Assembly (NCBI GenBank): GCA_036512155.1
Contig: DATCBD010000028.1
Coordinates: 1 to 64,000, forward strand
Direction: 5' to 3'
Source of the DNA: Palsa-739 sp036512155
GTDB taxonomy: Bacteria > Actinomycetota > Thermoleophilia > Gaiellales > Gaiellaceae
Length of the DNA stretch: 64,000 nucleotides
In this document: positions 14,485 through 23,480 of the stretch, piece by piece
Numbering within the stretch: the first letter of the stretch is position 1
Layout: each line of letters begins with the position of its first letter
Position numbers and translations under genes: made by a program
Notes under the pieces: model-generated
The model's input: the letters and a program-made list of their open reading frames with translations, nothing else
What the model was told of the DNA's origin: nothing
Database searches by the model: none

Positions 14485-15602
14485 GCCGCCTCCGTCGCCG
14501 GCATCGTGCGACCGACGCGAACGCGATAGCGCACGAGCAGCTCTCCGCCGAGCGCCGAGAACAGGATGATCCCCTGCATCACACCGACGAGGCCGGACGG
14601 GAAGTCGGCGCCCTGCAATGTGTTGCCGGCGTTCTGCAACGCGCCTATGAGGAACGCGACGACGACGACGGCGAGTGGGTTGTAGCGCGCGAGCGCGGCG
14701 ACGACGATTCCCGTGTACCCGTAGTACTGCTTCTGCAGGCCGTTCGGGTCCGCGTCGAGCATGTGGGCGAAGTCGCCCACTTGGCTCGCGCCGCCGAGCC
14801 CGGCGACGGCGCCGGAGATGCCCATCACCGCGAGGATCTTGCGGCGCGTCCGCATGCCGGCGTACTGCGCGGCGCGCGGCGAGTCGCCGAGGACCTGCGC
14901 CTCGAAGCCGAAGCGCGTGCGCGTGAACAGGAACCAGAGCAGGAACGCGACGAGGACGGCGATCCCGGCGCCGAGCGGCAGCGCGATGCCGCCGCGCACG
15001 TGGATCATCGCGCTCGGCCACAACGCGTCGTTCGGCAGCGTCTTCGAGGTCGGGAAGACGCTCGCGTTGAAGCCCTTCGTCTGCCGCCAGTACGACTCGG
15101 TGTTGAAGACGAGATACGTCAGCACGTACGCGGCGACGTAGTTGAGCATCAACGACGTGATGATCTCGTTCGTCTTGAAGAACGCGCGCAGCGCGCCGGG
15201 GATGAGCGCCCAGGCCGCACCTCCCGCGCAACCGGCAATGACCATCGCGAAGATGACGAGCGCCGTCGGCCAACCGTGGCCGCCGAGGTAGAGCCCCGCT
15301 GCGTCGGCGGTGATCGCGCCCATGAAGAGCTGGCCCTCCGCGCCGATGTTGAACAGACGCATCCGGAACGCGGCCGCAGCTGCGAGGCCGGTGAACGCGA
15401 GCGGCGTCGCCTGCGTCAGCGTCTGGCCAAGGGCTCCGCTGTTCAGGAAGGCGGCGTCGATGATCTGCCGGTAGCTCGACAGCGCGTTGTGACCCGTCGC
15501 GTAGAGGACGAGGCCGGCCGCGAAGAACGCGAAGACGAGCGAGCCGGCCGGGACGGCAACGATCAGCCACCGGGGCTGCCGCAGCCTGCGCTCAATCCGC
15601 AC
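14481..15602 (-). CDS. ABC transporter permease, BMP/nucleoside family (first permease)
   Basis: A 373-residue permease. After a short basic N-terminus (RIERRLRQPRW) it has about nine helices, with the family blocks TPLAFTGLAAAAAFRMRLFNIGAEGQLFMGA and TNEIITSLMLNYVAAYVLTYL, and the cytosolic coupling region VLGDSPRAAQYAGMRTRRK. It starts at GTG 15602, overlapping the ATPase gene by 11 bp. It pairs with the shorter permease downstream. Homologues in Bacillus (YufP-like) import guanosine. Confidence 0.88.
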   Translation of the reverse strand: MRIERRLRQPRWLIVAVPAGSLVFAFFAAGLVLYATGHNALSSYRQIIDAAFLNSGALGQTLTQATPLAFTGLAAAAAFRMRLFNIGAEGQLFMGAITADAAGLYLGGHGWPTALVIFAMVIAGCAGGAAWALIPGALRAFFKTNEIITSLMLNYVAAYVLTYLVFNTESYWRQTKGFNASVFPTSKTLPNDALWPSAMIHVRGGIALPLGAGIAVLVAFLLWFLFTRTRFGFEAQVLGDSPRAAQYAGMRTRRKILAVMGISGAVAGLGGASQVGDFAHMLDADPNGLQKQYYGYTGIVVAALARYNPLAVVVVAFLIGALQNAGNTLQGADFPSGLVGVMQGIILFSALGGELLVRYRVRVGRTMPATEAA

Positions 15603-17166
15603 GAGGATCCTGTCCGCCGGCCATGAGCAGGCCGATCTCCTCGACGTCCGCCTCCTCGCGCGACGTCTCGCCGACGATCGCGCCCTCGTACATCACCGCG
15701 ACGCGGTCGGCGAGCAGGAGGATCTCGTCCAGGTCCTCGCTGATGAGGAGCACGCCGACGCCGTCTGCGGCGGCCTCGCGCAGGTACGCGTGCACCGTCT
15801 CGATCGCGCCGACGTCGAGCCCGCGGGTCGGCGACGCGGCGATGAGCAACCGCGGCTTGCCGGAGAACTCGCGCGCGAGGACAACCTTCTGCAGGTTGCC
15901 GCCCGACAGGAGCCGCGCAGGCGCGCCGGGCCCAGGCGCGGCGATGCTGTAGCGCTGGATCAGCTCGACGGCGCGTTCGCGAATGCGCCCGATCCGGAGC
16001 AGCGGCCCGTGCGACGAGCTCCGCTCGCGGTAGCCCTTCAGCGCGAGGTTCGAGGCGATGCTCAAGCTCGGCGCGACCCCGGTTCCGAGCCGGTCCTCCG
16101 GCACGTATGCGACTCCCGCTGCGATCGCCGACCGCGGATCGCCGGCCCGGATCGCCTTGCCGCACACAAGGATCTCCCCGCGCGTCGCCCGGCGCATGCC
16201 GGCCACCGTCTCCGCCAGCTCCCGTTGCCCGTTGCCTGCAACACCGGCAACGGCGACGATCTCCCCGCCGTGCACGACGAGCGACGCGCCCCGCACAGCA
16301 GAGTCGCCCCGGTCGCCGTCGGACCAGACGTCCGTGAGCTCGAGCACGAGCTCGCCCGCGGTCCTCGCCCGTGCCGGCTGCACGCTGTCCAGCTCGCGGC
16401 CGACCATGAGCGACGCGAGCGAGCGTAACGTCGCGTCGGCCGCCGACACGGTGGCGACCGAGCGGCCGCCGCGCAGGACGGTGACCCGGTCGGCGACCGC
16501 CTTCACCTCGTGCAGCTTGTGCGAGATGAAGACGACCGTCCTTCCTTCGACGGCCATCTCGCGCAGCGTCTCGAACAGGACGTCGGCTTCCTGCGGCGTC
16601 AGCACCGCCGTCGGCTCGTCGAGAATGAGGATGCGCGCTTCGCGGTACAGCGCCTTCAGGATCTCAACGCGCTGCTGCTCTCCGAGCGAGAGCTGCCACA
16701 CGCGAGCGCGCGGATCGACGGCGAGGCCGTAGCGCTTCGAGAGCTCGGCGACGCGCTGCTCGATCGCGCGATGCCTGAGCCGGAACGTGCGGCCTTCGCC
16801 GCGATGGTCGCCGAGCACGACGTTCTCCGCGACGGTGAACGTCTCGACGAGCCGGAAGTGCTGGTGGACCATGAAGATCCGCGCGTCGAGCGCGTCACGC
16901 GGCGAGTGGAACTGCACCGGCTCGCCGTCGATGAAGATCTCGCCCGCGTCAGGCCGGTAGAGACCGGTGAGGATGTTCGAGAGGGTGCTCTTGCCGGCGC
17001 CGTTTTCGCCGAGCAGCGCGTGCACCTCGCCCGCGGCGGCCTCGAAATCGACGCGGTCGTTCGCGAGCACCCCGGGGAAGCGCTTGACGATCCCACGCAT
17101 TTCGACCGCGGGAGGCGGAGGGGCGCCGTCGGCGCCCCTCCGGTCCTTCTCCGACTGAACCGTCAC
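15592..17166 (-). CDS. ABC transporter ATP-binding protein with two ATPase domains (YufO-type)
   Basis: A 524-residue tandem ATPase that energises the importer. Domain 1 has Walker A GENGAGKS, signature LSLGEQQRVEILKAL and Walker B ILILDEPTAVLTP. Domain 2 has a degenerate P-loop VAGVAGNGQRELAE, signature LSGGNLQKVVLAREF and a Walker B region LLIAASPTRGLDVGA where the usual acidic ending is altered. This asymmetry is normal for the sugar/nucleoside class. The GTG start overlaps the last base of the binding-protein stop codon. Confidence 0.9.
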   Translation of the reverse strand: MTVQSEKDRRGADGAPPPPAVEMRGIVKRFPGVLANDRVDFEAAAGEVHALLGENGAGKSTLSNILTGLYRPDAGEIFIDGEPVQFHSPRDALDARIFMVHQHFRLVETFTVAENVVLGDHRGEGRTFRLRHRAIEQRVAELSKRYGLAVDPRARVWQLSLGEQQRVEILKALYREARILILDEPTAVLTPQEADVLFETLREMAVEGRTVVFISHKLHEVKAVADRVTVLRGGRSVATVSAADATLRSLASLMVGRELDSVQPARARTAGELVLELTDVWSDGDRGDSAVRGASLVVHGGEIVAVAGVAGNGQRELAETVAGMRRATRGEILVCGKAIRAGDPRSAIAAGVAYVPEDRLGTGVAPSLSIASNLALKGYRERSSSHGPLLRIGRIRERAVELIQRYSIAAPGPGAPARLLSGGNLQKVVLAREFSGKPRLLIAASPTRGLDVGAIETVHAYLREAAADGVGVLLISEDLDEILLLADRVAVMYEGAIVGETSREEADVEEIGLLMAGGQDPRAD

Positions 17167-18278
17167 TAGCCCTTCGGGCTACCGACCACGCCCTTCACGA
17201 GCCAGTTCATGCCGTACAGGCTGTTCGTGCCGCCCTTGAGCACCTGCATCCGCACGCCTGGCTTCACGCGCAACTTGCCGCTCTGGTCGTAGAGCGGGCC
17301 CGTGAACTCGTAGAACGAGCCGTTCTCGATCGCCTTCATCTTCGCGGCGATCTTCGCCTTCGTCGCCGCAGACACGTCAGGGCCGAACGGCGCGATGCCG
17401 GTGAAGCCCGACTTCATTGAGCCGTAGTAGAAACCCGACTTCCAGGTCCCGTTCATCGCCGCCTTGACGCGCGACAGGTAGTACGGGCCCCAGTTGTACA
17501 CCGACGCCGTCTGCCACGACTTCGGTGCGAACTTCGACGAGTCGGAGTCATAACCGACCCACGGGATCCCCTTCGACTCGGCGAACTGGCCGGTCGCCGG
17601 AGAGTCGACGTTCTGCCCGAGCACGTCGGCGCCTGCTGCGACGAGGCTCTGGGCCGCCTTCTTCTCCTTCGCCGGGTCGAACCAGTTGTTCGTCCAGACG
17701 AGGTGCACCTTCGCACCCGGATGCGTCATCTGCGCGCCGAGCGTGAACGCGTTCGCATGCCGGATGACCTCGGGGATCGGAAATGCGACGACGTAGCCGA
17801 TGTCACCGGTCTTCGACGCGGCGCCGGCGGCCATCCCGGAGAGGAAGACCGAGTCCTCGGCGGCACCGAAGTACTCCGACAGGTTCTTCGCGACATCGGT
17901 GCCCGTGGCCTGCTCGAACAGGACGCTCGGGTACTTCGCCGCAAACGCCTTGGAGAAGTAGCCGTACGACGTGCCGAAGATCATCTTGTAGCCCTGGTTG
18001 ACGAGGCTCGCGACGGTCTGCTGGAGCTGCGCTCCGACCGCGATGTTCTCCTTGTACGTCGTCTGCACCTTGCTGCCGAGCATCTTCTGCACGTACAGCC
18101 TGCCGGCATCGTGCGCCTGGGACCAGCCACCGTCGTTGTGCGGGCCGACATAGATCCACGCCGCCTTGAAGGCAGCGTTCGACTTGGCCGTGCCGGCCCC
18201 GACACCGGCCGCGAGCACGACGGTAACCGCTGCGATCGCCACCACCAGGGCGGCGAGCGCGTGCTTCCTCTTCCTCAT
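17166..18278 (-). CDS. BMP-family substrate-binding protein of the nucleoside/purine ABC importer
   Basis: A 370-residue exported binding protein. The basic start MRKRKHALAALVV and a hydrophobic run to about residue 30 form a signal peptide; no clear lipobox Cys is present. The mature part shows BMP features: WIYVGPHNDGGWSQAHDAG, IFGTSYGYFSKAFAAKYP, GYVVAFPIPEVIRHANAF and LGQNVDSPATGQFAE. A Shine-Dalgarno (GAGAGGGG) precedes ATG 18278. Together with the ATPase and two permeases it makes a complete importer next to xanthine dehydrogenase. Confidence 0.9.
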   Translation of the reverse strand: MRKRKHALAALVVAIAAVTVVLAAGVGAGTAKSNAAFKAAWIYVGPHNDGGWSQAHDAGRLYVQKMLGSKVQTTYKENIAVGAQLQQTVASLVNQGYKMIFGTSYGYFSKAFAAKYPSVLFEQATGTDVAKNLSEYFGAAEDSVFLSGMAAGAASKTGDIGYVVAFPIPEVIRHANAFTLGAQMTHPGAKVHLVWTNNWFDPAKEKKAAQSLVAAGADVLGQNVDSPATGQFAESKGIPWVGYDSDSSKFAPKSWQTASVYNWGPYYLSRVKAAMNGTWKSGFYYGSMKSGFTGIAPFGPDVSAATKAKIAAKMKAIENGSFYEFTGPLYDQSGKLRVKPGVRMQVLKGGTNSLYGMNWLVKGVVGSPKG

Positions 18279-18337
18279 GATTCCCCTCTCGATCGCCGAT
18301 CCTCCGAACGGCCTCCGACTATACGACGGGCGTTCGG

Positions 18338-20563
18338 TCATGTCAGCCCCACGATGTCGTCCGGCCGGACGGGGACGCGCGTGAGCTCCCGGCCGGTCGC
18401 ATTTCGGAGCGCGGCCACGACGGCGGCGGTCGAAACGACCGTCGGCGGCTCGCCGACGCCCTTGACGCCGTAGGGGGCATCCGGCTCCGGCGCCTCGACG
18501 AGCTCCGAGACGATCGGCGGCACGTCGAGCGCCGTCGGGATGAGGTAGTCGGTGAAGCTCGCGTTCGTGATCACGCCGTCGCGCGTCTGGATCTCCTCCA
18601 TCAGGGCTAGCCCGATGCCCTGTGCGGTGCCGCCCTCGATCTGGCCTTCGACCGCCTGCGGGTTGATGGCCTTGCCGACGTCCTGCGCGGTGCCGATCCA
18701 GACGATCCGCGTCAGGCCGAGATCGACGTCGACCTCGGCCACCACCTTCATCGCGGCGCAGGCGAAGGCGACGTGCGCGGGCAGGTCGCCGACCTGGCCC
18801 GTCTCGGGGTGGAGCGGCGCCGTGGGCCGGTGCCGGTAGACACGCTCGACATCCACCTCTCCTCCCCTACGGGGCGATGTTTCACGCTCCGCAAGCGCGG
18901 CACGACAGGCGTCGCGAACCGCGCCCGCGGCCATCCAGGTCATGCGCGACGCGGACGAAGACCCGGCCGAGCCGACCGCCGCCGTGGTGCCCGGCGCCAG
19001 CCGGACGTCCTCGGTCTCGAGCTCGGTGCGCGCCACCTGGAGGATGACGTTCGTCACGCCCTGCCCGACCTCGGCCGCGGCGCAGTGCACCTCGGCCGAG
19101 CCGTCCGCGAACAGCCGGACGCGGGCCGCGCACGAGTCGTCGAAGCCCTCCGAGTACGCGATGTTCTTGAACCCGACCGCGAAGCCGGTGCCGCGTCTCA
19201 CGCCCTCGCCGCGCGTCGTGTTGCCCGCCCCGCCGGGCAGGCGGATCGCCGGGCGCGGCAGATCCTCCGGTGCCGGCTCGGGGAGCGCGGCGCAGCGCCG
19301 GATGACCTCCGCGACCGGCAGCGAGCCGTCGATGCGCTGCCCCGTCGGCAGCGTGTCGCCGGGAGCGAGCGCGTTCAGCAGGCGCAGCTCGATCGGGTCG
19401 AGCTCGAGCGCGCGCGCGAGCTTGTCCATCTGCGCCTCGGAAGCGAAGCACGTCTGCACCGCGCCAAAACCGCGCATCGCGCCGCACGGAGGGTTGTTCG
19501 TGAACACGCACGTCGTCTCGATGAGCGCATTCGGAACGGCATACGGTCCGCACGCAAACGAGGTCGCGTTCGCGGTGACGGCGGTCGAGCTCGACGCGTA
19601 CGCACCGCCGTCGAGCAGGATCTGCATCCTTACGGAGACGAGTCGCCCGTCCCGCGTCGCGTGATGCTGCGCGTGGATGCGCGCCGGATGGCGGTGCACG
19701 TGGCCGGTGAACGACTCCTGCCGGTTGTAGACCATCTTCACCGGCCGGCTCGTGTGCAGCGCGAGCAGCGCCGCATGGATCTGGATGGAAAGATCCTCCC
19801 GTCCCCCGAAGGCGCCGCCGACGCCCGCAAGGTGGATTCGCACCTGCTCCTCCGGAAGCGCCAGGCACGGGGCGACCTGCTCGCGGTCGACGTGCAGCCA
19901 CTGCGTCGCGACGTAGATGTCGACGCCGCCCTCGCCGTCCGGGACCGCGAGCCCCGACTCGGGCCCGAGGAACGCCTGATCCTGCGTGCCGACCTCGTAC
20001 GTCCCCTCGACGACGACGTCGCCGCGCGCGCCCGGGTCACCGTGCACAACCCGCATCGAACGGACGACGTTCGGGCGCGAGTCGGCGAGGTAGTGGCCGC
20101 GTTCGCGCGTCTCGCGGGCGGGATGCAGCGGCTCCGACTCCGTGGCGCGCTCGGGGTCCGCAATCGGCGAGAGCGGCTCGTAGTCGACGACGATGCGCTC
20201 CGCGGCTCGGCGCGCCTGCTCCGGATGCTCGGCGGCAACGACGGCGACCGGCTCGCCGAAGTAGCGGACACGGTCGATCGCAAGGACGGGCTGGTCGTGG
20301 AACTCGAGCCCGTACGTCTTCCGCCCGGGCACGTCTTCGTGCGTCAGCACCGCGTGCACGCCGGGCATCGTCAACGCGGCGGAGAGATCGGTCGCGCGGA
20401 TGCGCGCGTGCGCGTGCGGCGCACGCAACGTGTGTCCCCAAAGCATCCCAGCCGCCTGCAGGTCGCTCGCGTACGCGAACTCGCCGGTCGTCTTCGGCGT
20501 TCCGTCCGCCCGGCGGACGCTCTCGCCGATCCAGCCCAGCACCGTCTTCGGGGACGCGCTCAC
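18338..20563 (-). CDS. Xanthine dehydrogenase, molybdenum-binding subunit
   Basis: A 741-residue molybdopterin subunit oxidising hypoxanthine/xanthine. Blocks include RRADGTPKTTGEFAYASDL, RAPHAHARI, QDQAFLGPESGLA, GVGGAFGGREDLSIQ, CGAMRGFGAVQTCFASEAQ, and GVKGVGEPPTVVSTAAV, whose Glu is the likely base of the hydroxylase family. Starts at GTG 20563 with a GTGA overlap on the 2Fe-2S gene. Other family members (aldehyde, nicotinate, CO dehydrogenase) share these motifs; the adenine and guanine deaminase neighbours favour xanthine. Named pucD or xdhA in other bacteria. Confidence 0.85.
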   Translation of the reverse strand: MSASPKTVLGWIGESVRRADGTPKTTGEFAYASDLQAAGMLWGHTLRAPHAHARIRATDLSAALTMPGVHAVLTHEDVPGRKTYGLEFHDQPVLAIDRVRYFGEPVAVVAAEHPEQARRAAERIVVDYEPLSPIADPERATESEPLHPARETRERGHYLADSRPNVVRSMRVVHGDPGARGDVVVEGTYEVGTQDQAFLGPESGLAVPDGEGGVDIYVATQWLHVDREQVAPCLALPEEQVRIHLAGVGGAFGGREDLSIQIHAALLALHTSRPVKMVYNRQESFTGHVHRHPARIHAQHHATRDGRLVSVRMQILLDGGAYASSSTAVTANATSFACGPYAVPNALIETTCVFTNNPPCGAMRGFGAVQTCFASEAQMDKLARALELDPIELRLLNALAPGDTLPTGQRIDGSLPVAEVIRRCAALPEPAPEDLPRPAIRLPGGAGNTTRGEGVRRGTGFAVGFKNIAYSEGFDDSCAARVRLFADGSAEVHCAAAEVGQGVTNVILQVARTELETEDVRLAPGTTAAVGSAGSSSASRMTWMAAGAVRDACRAALAERETSPRRGGEVDVERVYRHRPTAPLHPETGQVGDLPAHVAFACAAMKVVAEVDVDLGLTRIVWIGTAQDVGKAINPQAVEGQIEGGTAQGIGLALMEEIQTRDGVITNASFTDYLIPTALDVPPIVSELVEAPEPDAPYGVKGVGEPPTVVSTAAVVAALRNATGRELTRVPVRPDDIVGLT

Positions 20564-21006
20564 GCGCGCTCCGCAGCGAGCCGCACGGCGTCGAAGATCT
20601 TCGCGTAGCCGGTGCAGCGACAGAGGTTGCCCGAGAGGGCCTCACGGATCTCGTCGTCGTTCGGCTCCGGGATCCGCTCGAGCAGCGCAGCCGTGGCGAC
20701 GACGAGCCCGGGCGTGCAAAAGCCGCACTGCACGGCGCCCGCCTCGACGAACGCCTGCTGCACATGCTCGAAGCCAGGCCCTTCGACCGTGACGACCTCG
20801 TGGCCGTCCGCCTGCGCGGCGAGCACGAGGCACGCGCACACGAGCTCGCCGTCGAGGATGATCGAGCACGACCCGCACTCGCCCTGCTCGCACGCGTTCT
20901 TCGAGCCGGGCAGGTCGAGGCGCTCGCGCAGCGCGAACAGGAGGCTCTCGCCTTCCCACACGTCGGCCTCCCGGCGCTCTCCGTTGATCGTCAGCGAGAT
21001 CTTCAC
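20560..21006 (-). CDS. Xanthine dehydrogenase, 2Fe-2S subunit
   Basis: A 148-residue iron-sulfur subunit. The N-terminal plant-type ferredoxin fold carries NACEQGECGSCSIILDG plus a fourth Cys in VCACLV. The C-terminal helical domain carries QCGFCTPGLV and LCRCTGYAKI for the second cluster. It passes electrons from the molybdenum centre to the FAD subunit. GTG start with GTGA overlap on the FAD-subunit gene. Order FAD-FeS-Mo is usual for separate-subunit enzymes. Confidence 0.92.
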   Translation of the reverse strand: MKISLTINGERREADVWEGESLLFALRERLDLPGSKNACEQGECGSCSIILDGELVCACLVLAAQADGHEVVTVEGPGFEHVQQAFVEAGAVQCGFCTPGLVVATAALLERIPEPNDDEIREALSGNLCRCTGYAKIFDAVRLAAERA

Positions 21007-21788
21007 GCGACCATGCACCTCTCGAGTGCGCGCCCCGCGAGCACGCGCAGCGCGTGCCGTCTGTACGCGGCCGTGCCGCGCACGTCGTCGATCGGGCTCG
21101 CTGCTGCGACGACTCGATCTGCGAATCCGTCCAGCTCCCCGGTAACGAACGTCGCAACCGGGCCTGCCGACCCGAATGCGGCCCGGGCCTCGTTGCGATC
21201 GCGGTCGACGCTCAGCGCGAGCGAGCAGACCGCGATCACCATCGCGTTCCGCGGGCCGATCTTCATGAACGTCTGCGCCGCGCCGCTGGGCTCGATGTGC
21301 ACCGCGACGATGAGCTCGTCCTCGGCGAGCGCGTTGCGCTTCGGCCCGACGAGGAACTCGGTGAGCGGAAGGCGACGCGTGCTGCGCACGCTCGCGACCT
21401 CGATCTCGGCGCGCTCGATCAGGAGCGGCGGCAGCGCGTCGCCGGCAGGCGAGGCGGTGCCGAGGTTGCCGCCGATCGTTCCGCGGTTGCGGATCTGCGG
21501 CGAGCCGACGGTGCGGGACGCCTCGGCGAGCGCGGGCAGCAGCGTCGCGAGCTCCGAGTGCTCGATCTCCGTGAACGTCAGGCCCGCGCCGAGCCGCAGC
21601 GAGCCGTTCTCGCGCGACCAGCCGCGCAGCTCGGGCACTTCGTTCAGGTTGAGCATCGCGTCGGGCCGCCGGCGGTCGAAGTTCAGGTCGACCATGAGGT
21701 CGGTCCCGCCCTCGATGGGCACGGCTCCGGGACGCTCGGCCCGCAGGCGCAACGCCTCGTCGAGCGTGCGCGGGCTGAGCACGTCCAT
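21003..21788 (-). CDS. Xanthine dehydrogenase, FAD-binding subunit
   Basis: A 261-residue FAD subunit with PIEGGTDLMVDLN and RNRGTIGGNLGTASPAGD as the two flavin-binding loops, and the CO_deh_flav_C region after residue 170. First gene of the minus-strand arm. ATG 21788 has no ribosome site; TAGTGT lies exactly 6 nt upstream, which suggests a leaderless start. It is divergent from adenine deaminase with a 33-bp gap, so both arms of the purine locus are likely co-controlled. Confidence 0.9.
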   Translation of the reverse strand: MDVLSPRTLDEALRLRAERPGAVPIEGGTDLMVDLNFDRRRPDAMLNLNEVPELRGWSRENGSLRLGAGLTFTEIEHSELATLLPALAEASRTVGSPQIRNRGTIGGNLGTASPAGDALPPLLIERAEIEVASVRSTRRLPLTEFLVGPKRNALAEDELIVAVHIEPSGAAQTFMKIGPRNAMVIAVCSLALSVDRDRNEARAAFGSAGPVATFVTGELDGFADRVVAAASPIDDVRGTAAYRRHALRVLAGRALERCMVA

Positions 21789-21794
21789 CCCGCA

Positions 21795-21800
21795 ACACTA
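21795..21800 (-). promoter_or_regulatory. -10-like hexamer for the xanthine dehydrogenase operon
   Basis: TAGTGT on the minus strand, 6 nt before ATG 21788. The 33-bp divergent gap also holds the ribosome site of adenine deaminase (AAGGTGG), so a regulator bound here could affect both arms. Confidence 0.4.
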
Positions 21801-21821
21801 GAACAGCTTTAAGGTGGCTTC

Positions 21822-23480
21822 ATGGCCGATCTCGCCCGCCGGATCGCCGTCGCCCGCGGCGCCGAGCCCGCCGATCTCGTCCTCACCGGAGGCCGGGTGC
21901 TCTCGGTCTTCACACGCGAATGGCTCGAAGTCGACGTCGCGATCGTGGACGGATGGATCGCCGGTCTCGGCGACTACGAGGGCCGAGAGACGATCGACGT
22001 CAACGGCCGCTACGTCGTTCCCGGCTTCATCGACGCGCACATGCATCTCGAGTCGACGAAGCTCCTGCCCGACGAGTTCGCGCGCCTCGTCCTGCCGCTC
22101 GGCACGACGGTCGTCGTCGCCGATCCGCACGAGATCGCGAACGTCCTCGGGACCGACGGCGTCCACTGGCTGATCGAGTTCTGCTCGGAGCTGCCGCTCG
22201 ACGTGTACTTCATGGCGTCGTCGTGCGTGCCCGCATCGCCGTTCGAATCGCCGCGGCGCGCGCTCGGCGACGAGGAGCTCGAGTCCCTGTTGCGCCGACG
22301 CCGCGTACTCGGCCTCGCCGAGATGATGAACTTCCCCGGGGTCGTCGCCGGCGATCCGCGCGAGCTGTCGAAGCTCGGACTGAACGGGGCCGAGCATGCA
22401 GATGGGCACGCGCCCGGGCTCAGGGGCAAGGAGCTGAACGCGTACGCGGCGGCGGGCATCCGCTCCGACCACGAGGCGCTCACGCTCGAGGAGGGACGCG
22501 AACGCCTGCGCGCAGGCATCTGGCTCCTGATCCGCGAAGCCTCGATGGCGCGGAACCTCGAGGCGCTCGTCCCGCTCATCACCGAGTTCGGGCCGGCGCA
22601 GATCGCGTTCTGCACGGACGATCGCGATCCCGACGACATCGTCGACGACGGCCACATCAACGGGATGGTGCGCAAGGCCGTGGCGGCGGGCGTCCCGCCG
22701 GAGGACGCGCTCGTCTGCGCGACGCTCAATCCCGCGCGCTGGCACGGACTGCGCGATCTCGGCGCGCTTGCGCCCGGCTACCGCGCGGACGTCGTCGTTC
22801 TTCCCAATCTGGAGAGCTTCGGCCCCGAGCTCGTGCTCAAGGGCGGCCGGCGTATCGGGGACTTCGCGCGCCCGGAGGTTCCGGACTGGGTGCAGCAGTC
22901 CGTGCGGATCGCGCCGCTCGGTCGCCGCGCGTTCGACGTGCCGGGCTGCGACCGCGTGCGCGCGATCGGCCTCATTCCCGATCAGGTCGTGACAGAGTCG
23001 CTCGTCGTCGACGCCGGCACGGAGGATCTCGCCAAGATCGCTGTGATCGAACGGCACCTCGCCACCGGGCGCATCGGCGTCGGCTTCGTGCACGGCTCCG
23101 GTCTGCAGCGCGGTGCGCTCGCGTCGACGGTTGCGCACGATGCCCACAACATCGTCGTCGTCGGAAAGTCGGACGACGACATGCTCGCCGCGGTGCAGCG
23201 CGTGGTCGAGCTCGCGGGCGGCATTGTCGCCGTCGAGGACGGGCGCGTGGTCGCCGAGTGCCCTCTACCGGTGGCCGGCCTCTTCTCGGTCGCGCCCCTC
23301 GCGGACGTGATCGCGCAGAGCCGCGCGTGCAACGAGGCCGCGACGGCGATGGGCTGGAGCGGCGCCACGCCGTTCCTCACGCTGTCGTTCCTCGCGCTCT
23401 CCGTCATCCCCGCGTTGAAGATCACCGACCGGGGCCTCGTCGACGTCGAGCGCTTCGAGCTCGTGCCGTTGTGCTGCTGA
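21822..23480 (+). CDS. ade: Adenine deaminase
   Basis: A 552-residue amidohydrolase converting adenine to hypoxanthine, the feed for xanthine dehydrogenase. Metal-site motifs are PGFIDAHMHLESTKLLPDEF and VVADPHEIANVLG, then GLAEMMNFPGV and FCTDDRDPDDI. The C-terminal adenine-deaminase domain (KIAVIERHLATGRIGVGFVHG) is intact. Start at ATG 21822 with AAGGTGG 6 nt upstream. First gene of the plus arm; its end overlaps the next GTG by 10 bp. Confidence 0.93.
   Translation: MADLARRIAVARGAEPADLVLTGGRVLSVFTREWLEVDVAIVDGWIAGLGDYEGRETIDVNGRYVVPGFIDAHMHLESTKLLPDEFARLVLPLGTTVVVADPHEIANVLGTDGVHWLIEFCSELPLDVYFMASSCVPASPFESPRRALGDEELESLLRRRRVLGLAEMMNFPGVVAGDPRELSKLGLNGAEHADGHAPGLRGKELNAYAAAGIRSDHEALTLEEGRERLRAGIWLLIREASMARNLEALVPLITEFGPAQIAFCTDDRDPDDIVDDGHINGMVRKAVAAGVPPEDALVCATLNPARWHGLRDLGALAPGYRADVVVLPNLESFGPELVLKGGRRIGDFARPEVPDWVQQSVRIAPLGRRAFDVPGCDRVRAIGLIPDQVVTESLVVDAGTEDLAKIAVIERHLATGRIGVGFVHGSGLQRGALASTVAHDAHNIVVVGKSDDDMLAAVQRVVELAGGIVAVEDGRVVAECPLPVAGLFSVAPLADVIAQSRACNEAATAMGWSGATPFLTLSFLALSVIPALKITDRGLVDVERFELVPLCC

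Noticed and set aside
18878..18893. TGTTTCAC, left half of a parS-like site
   Set aside because: The right half (GTGAAACA) is absent and it lies inside the xanthine dehydrogenase gene.
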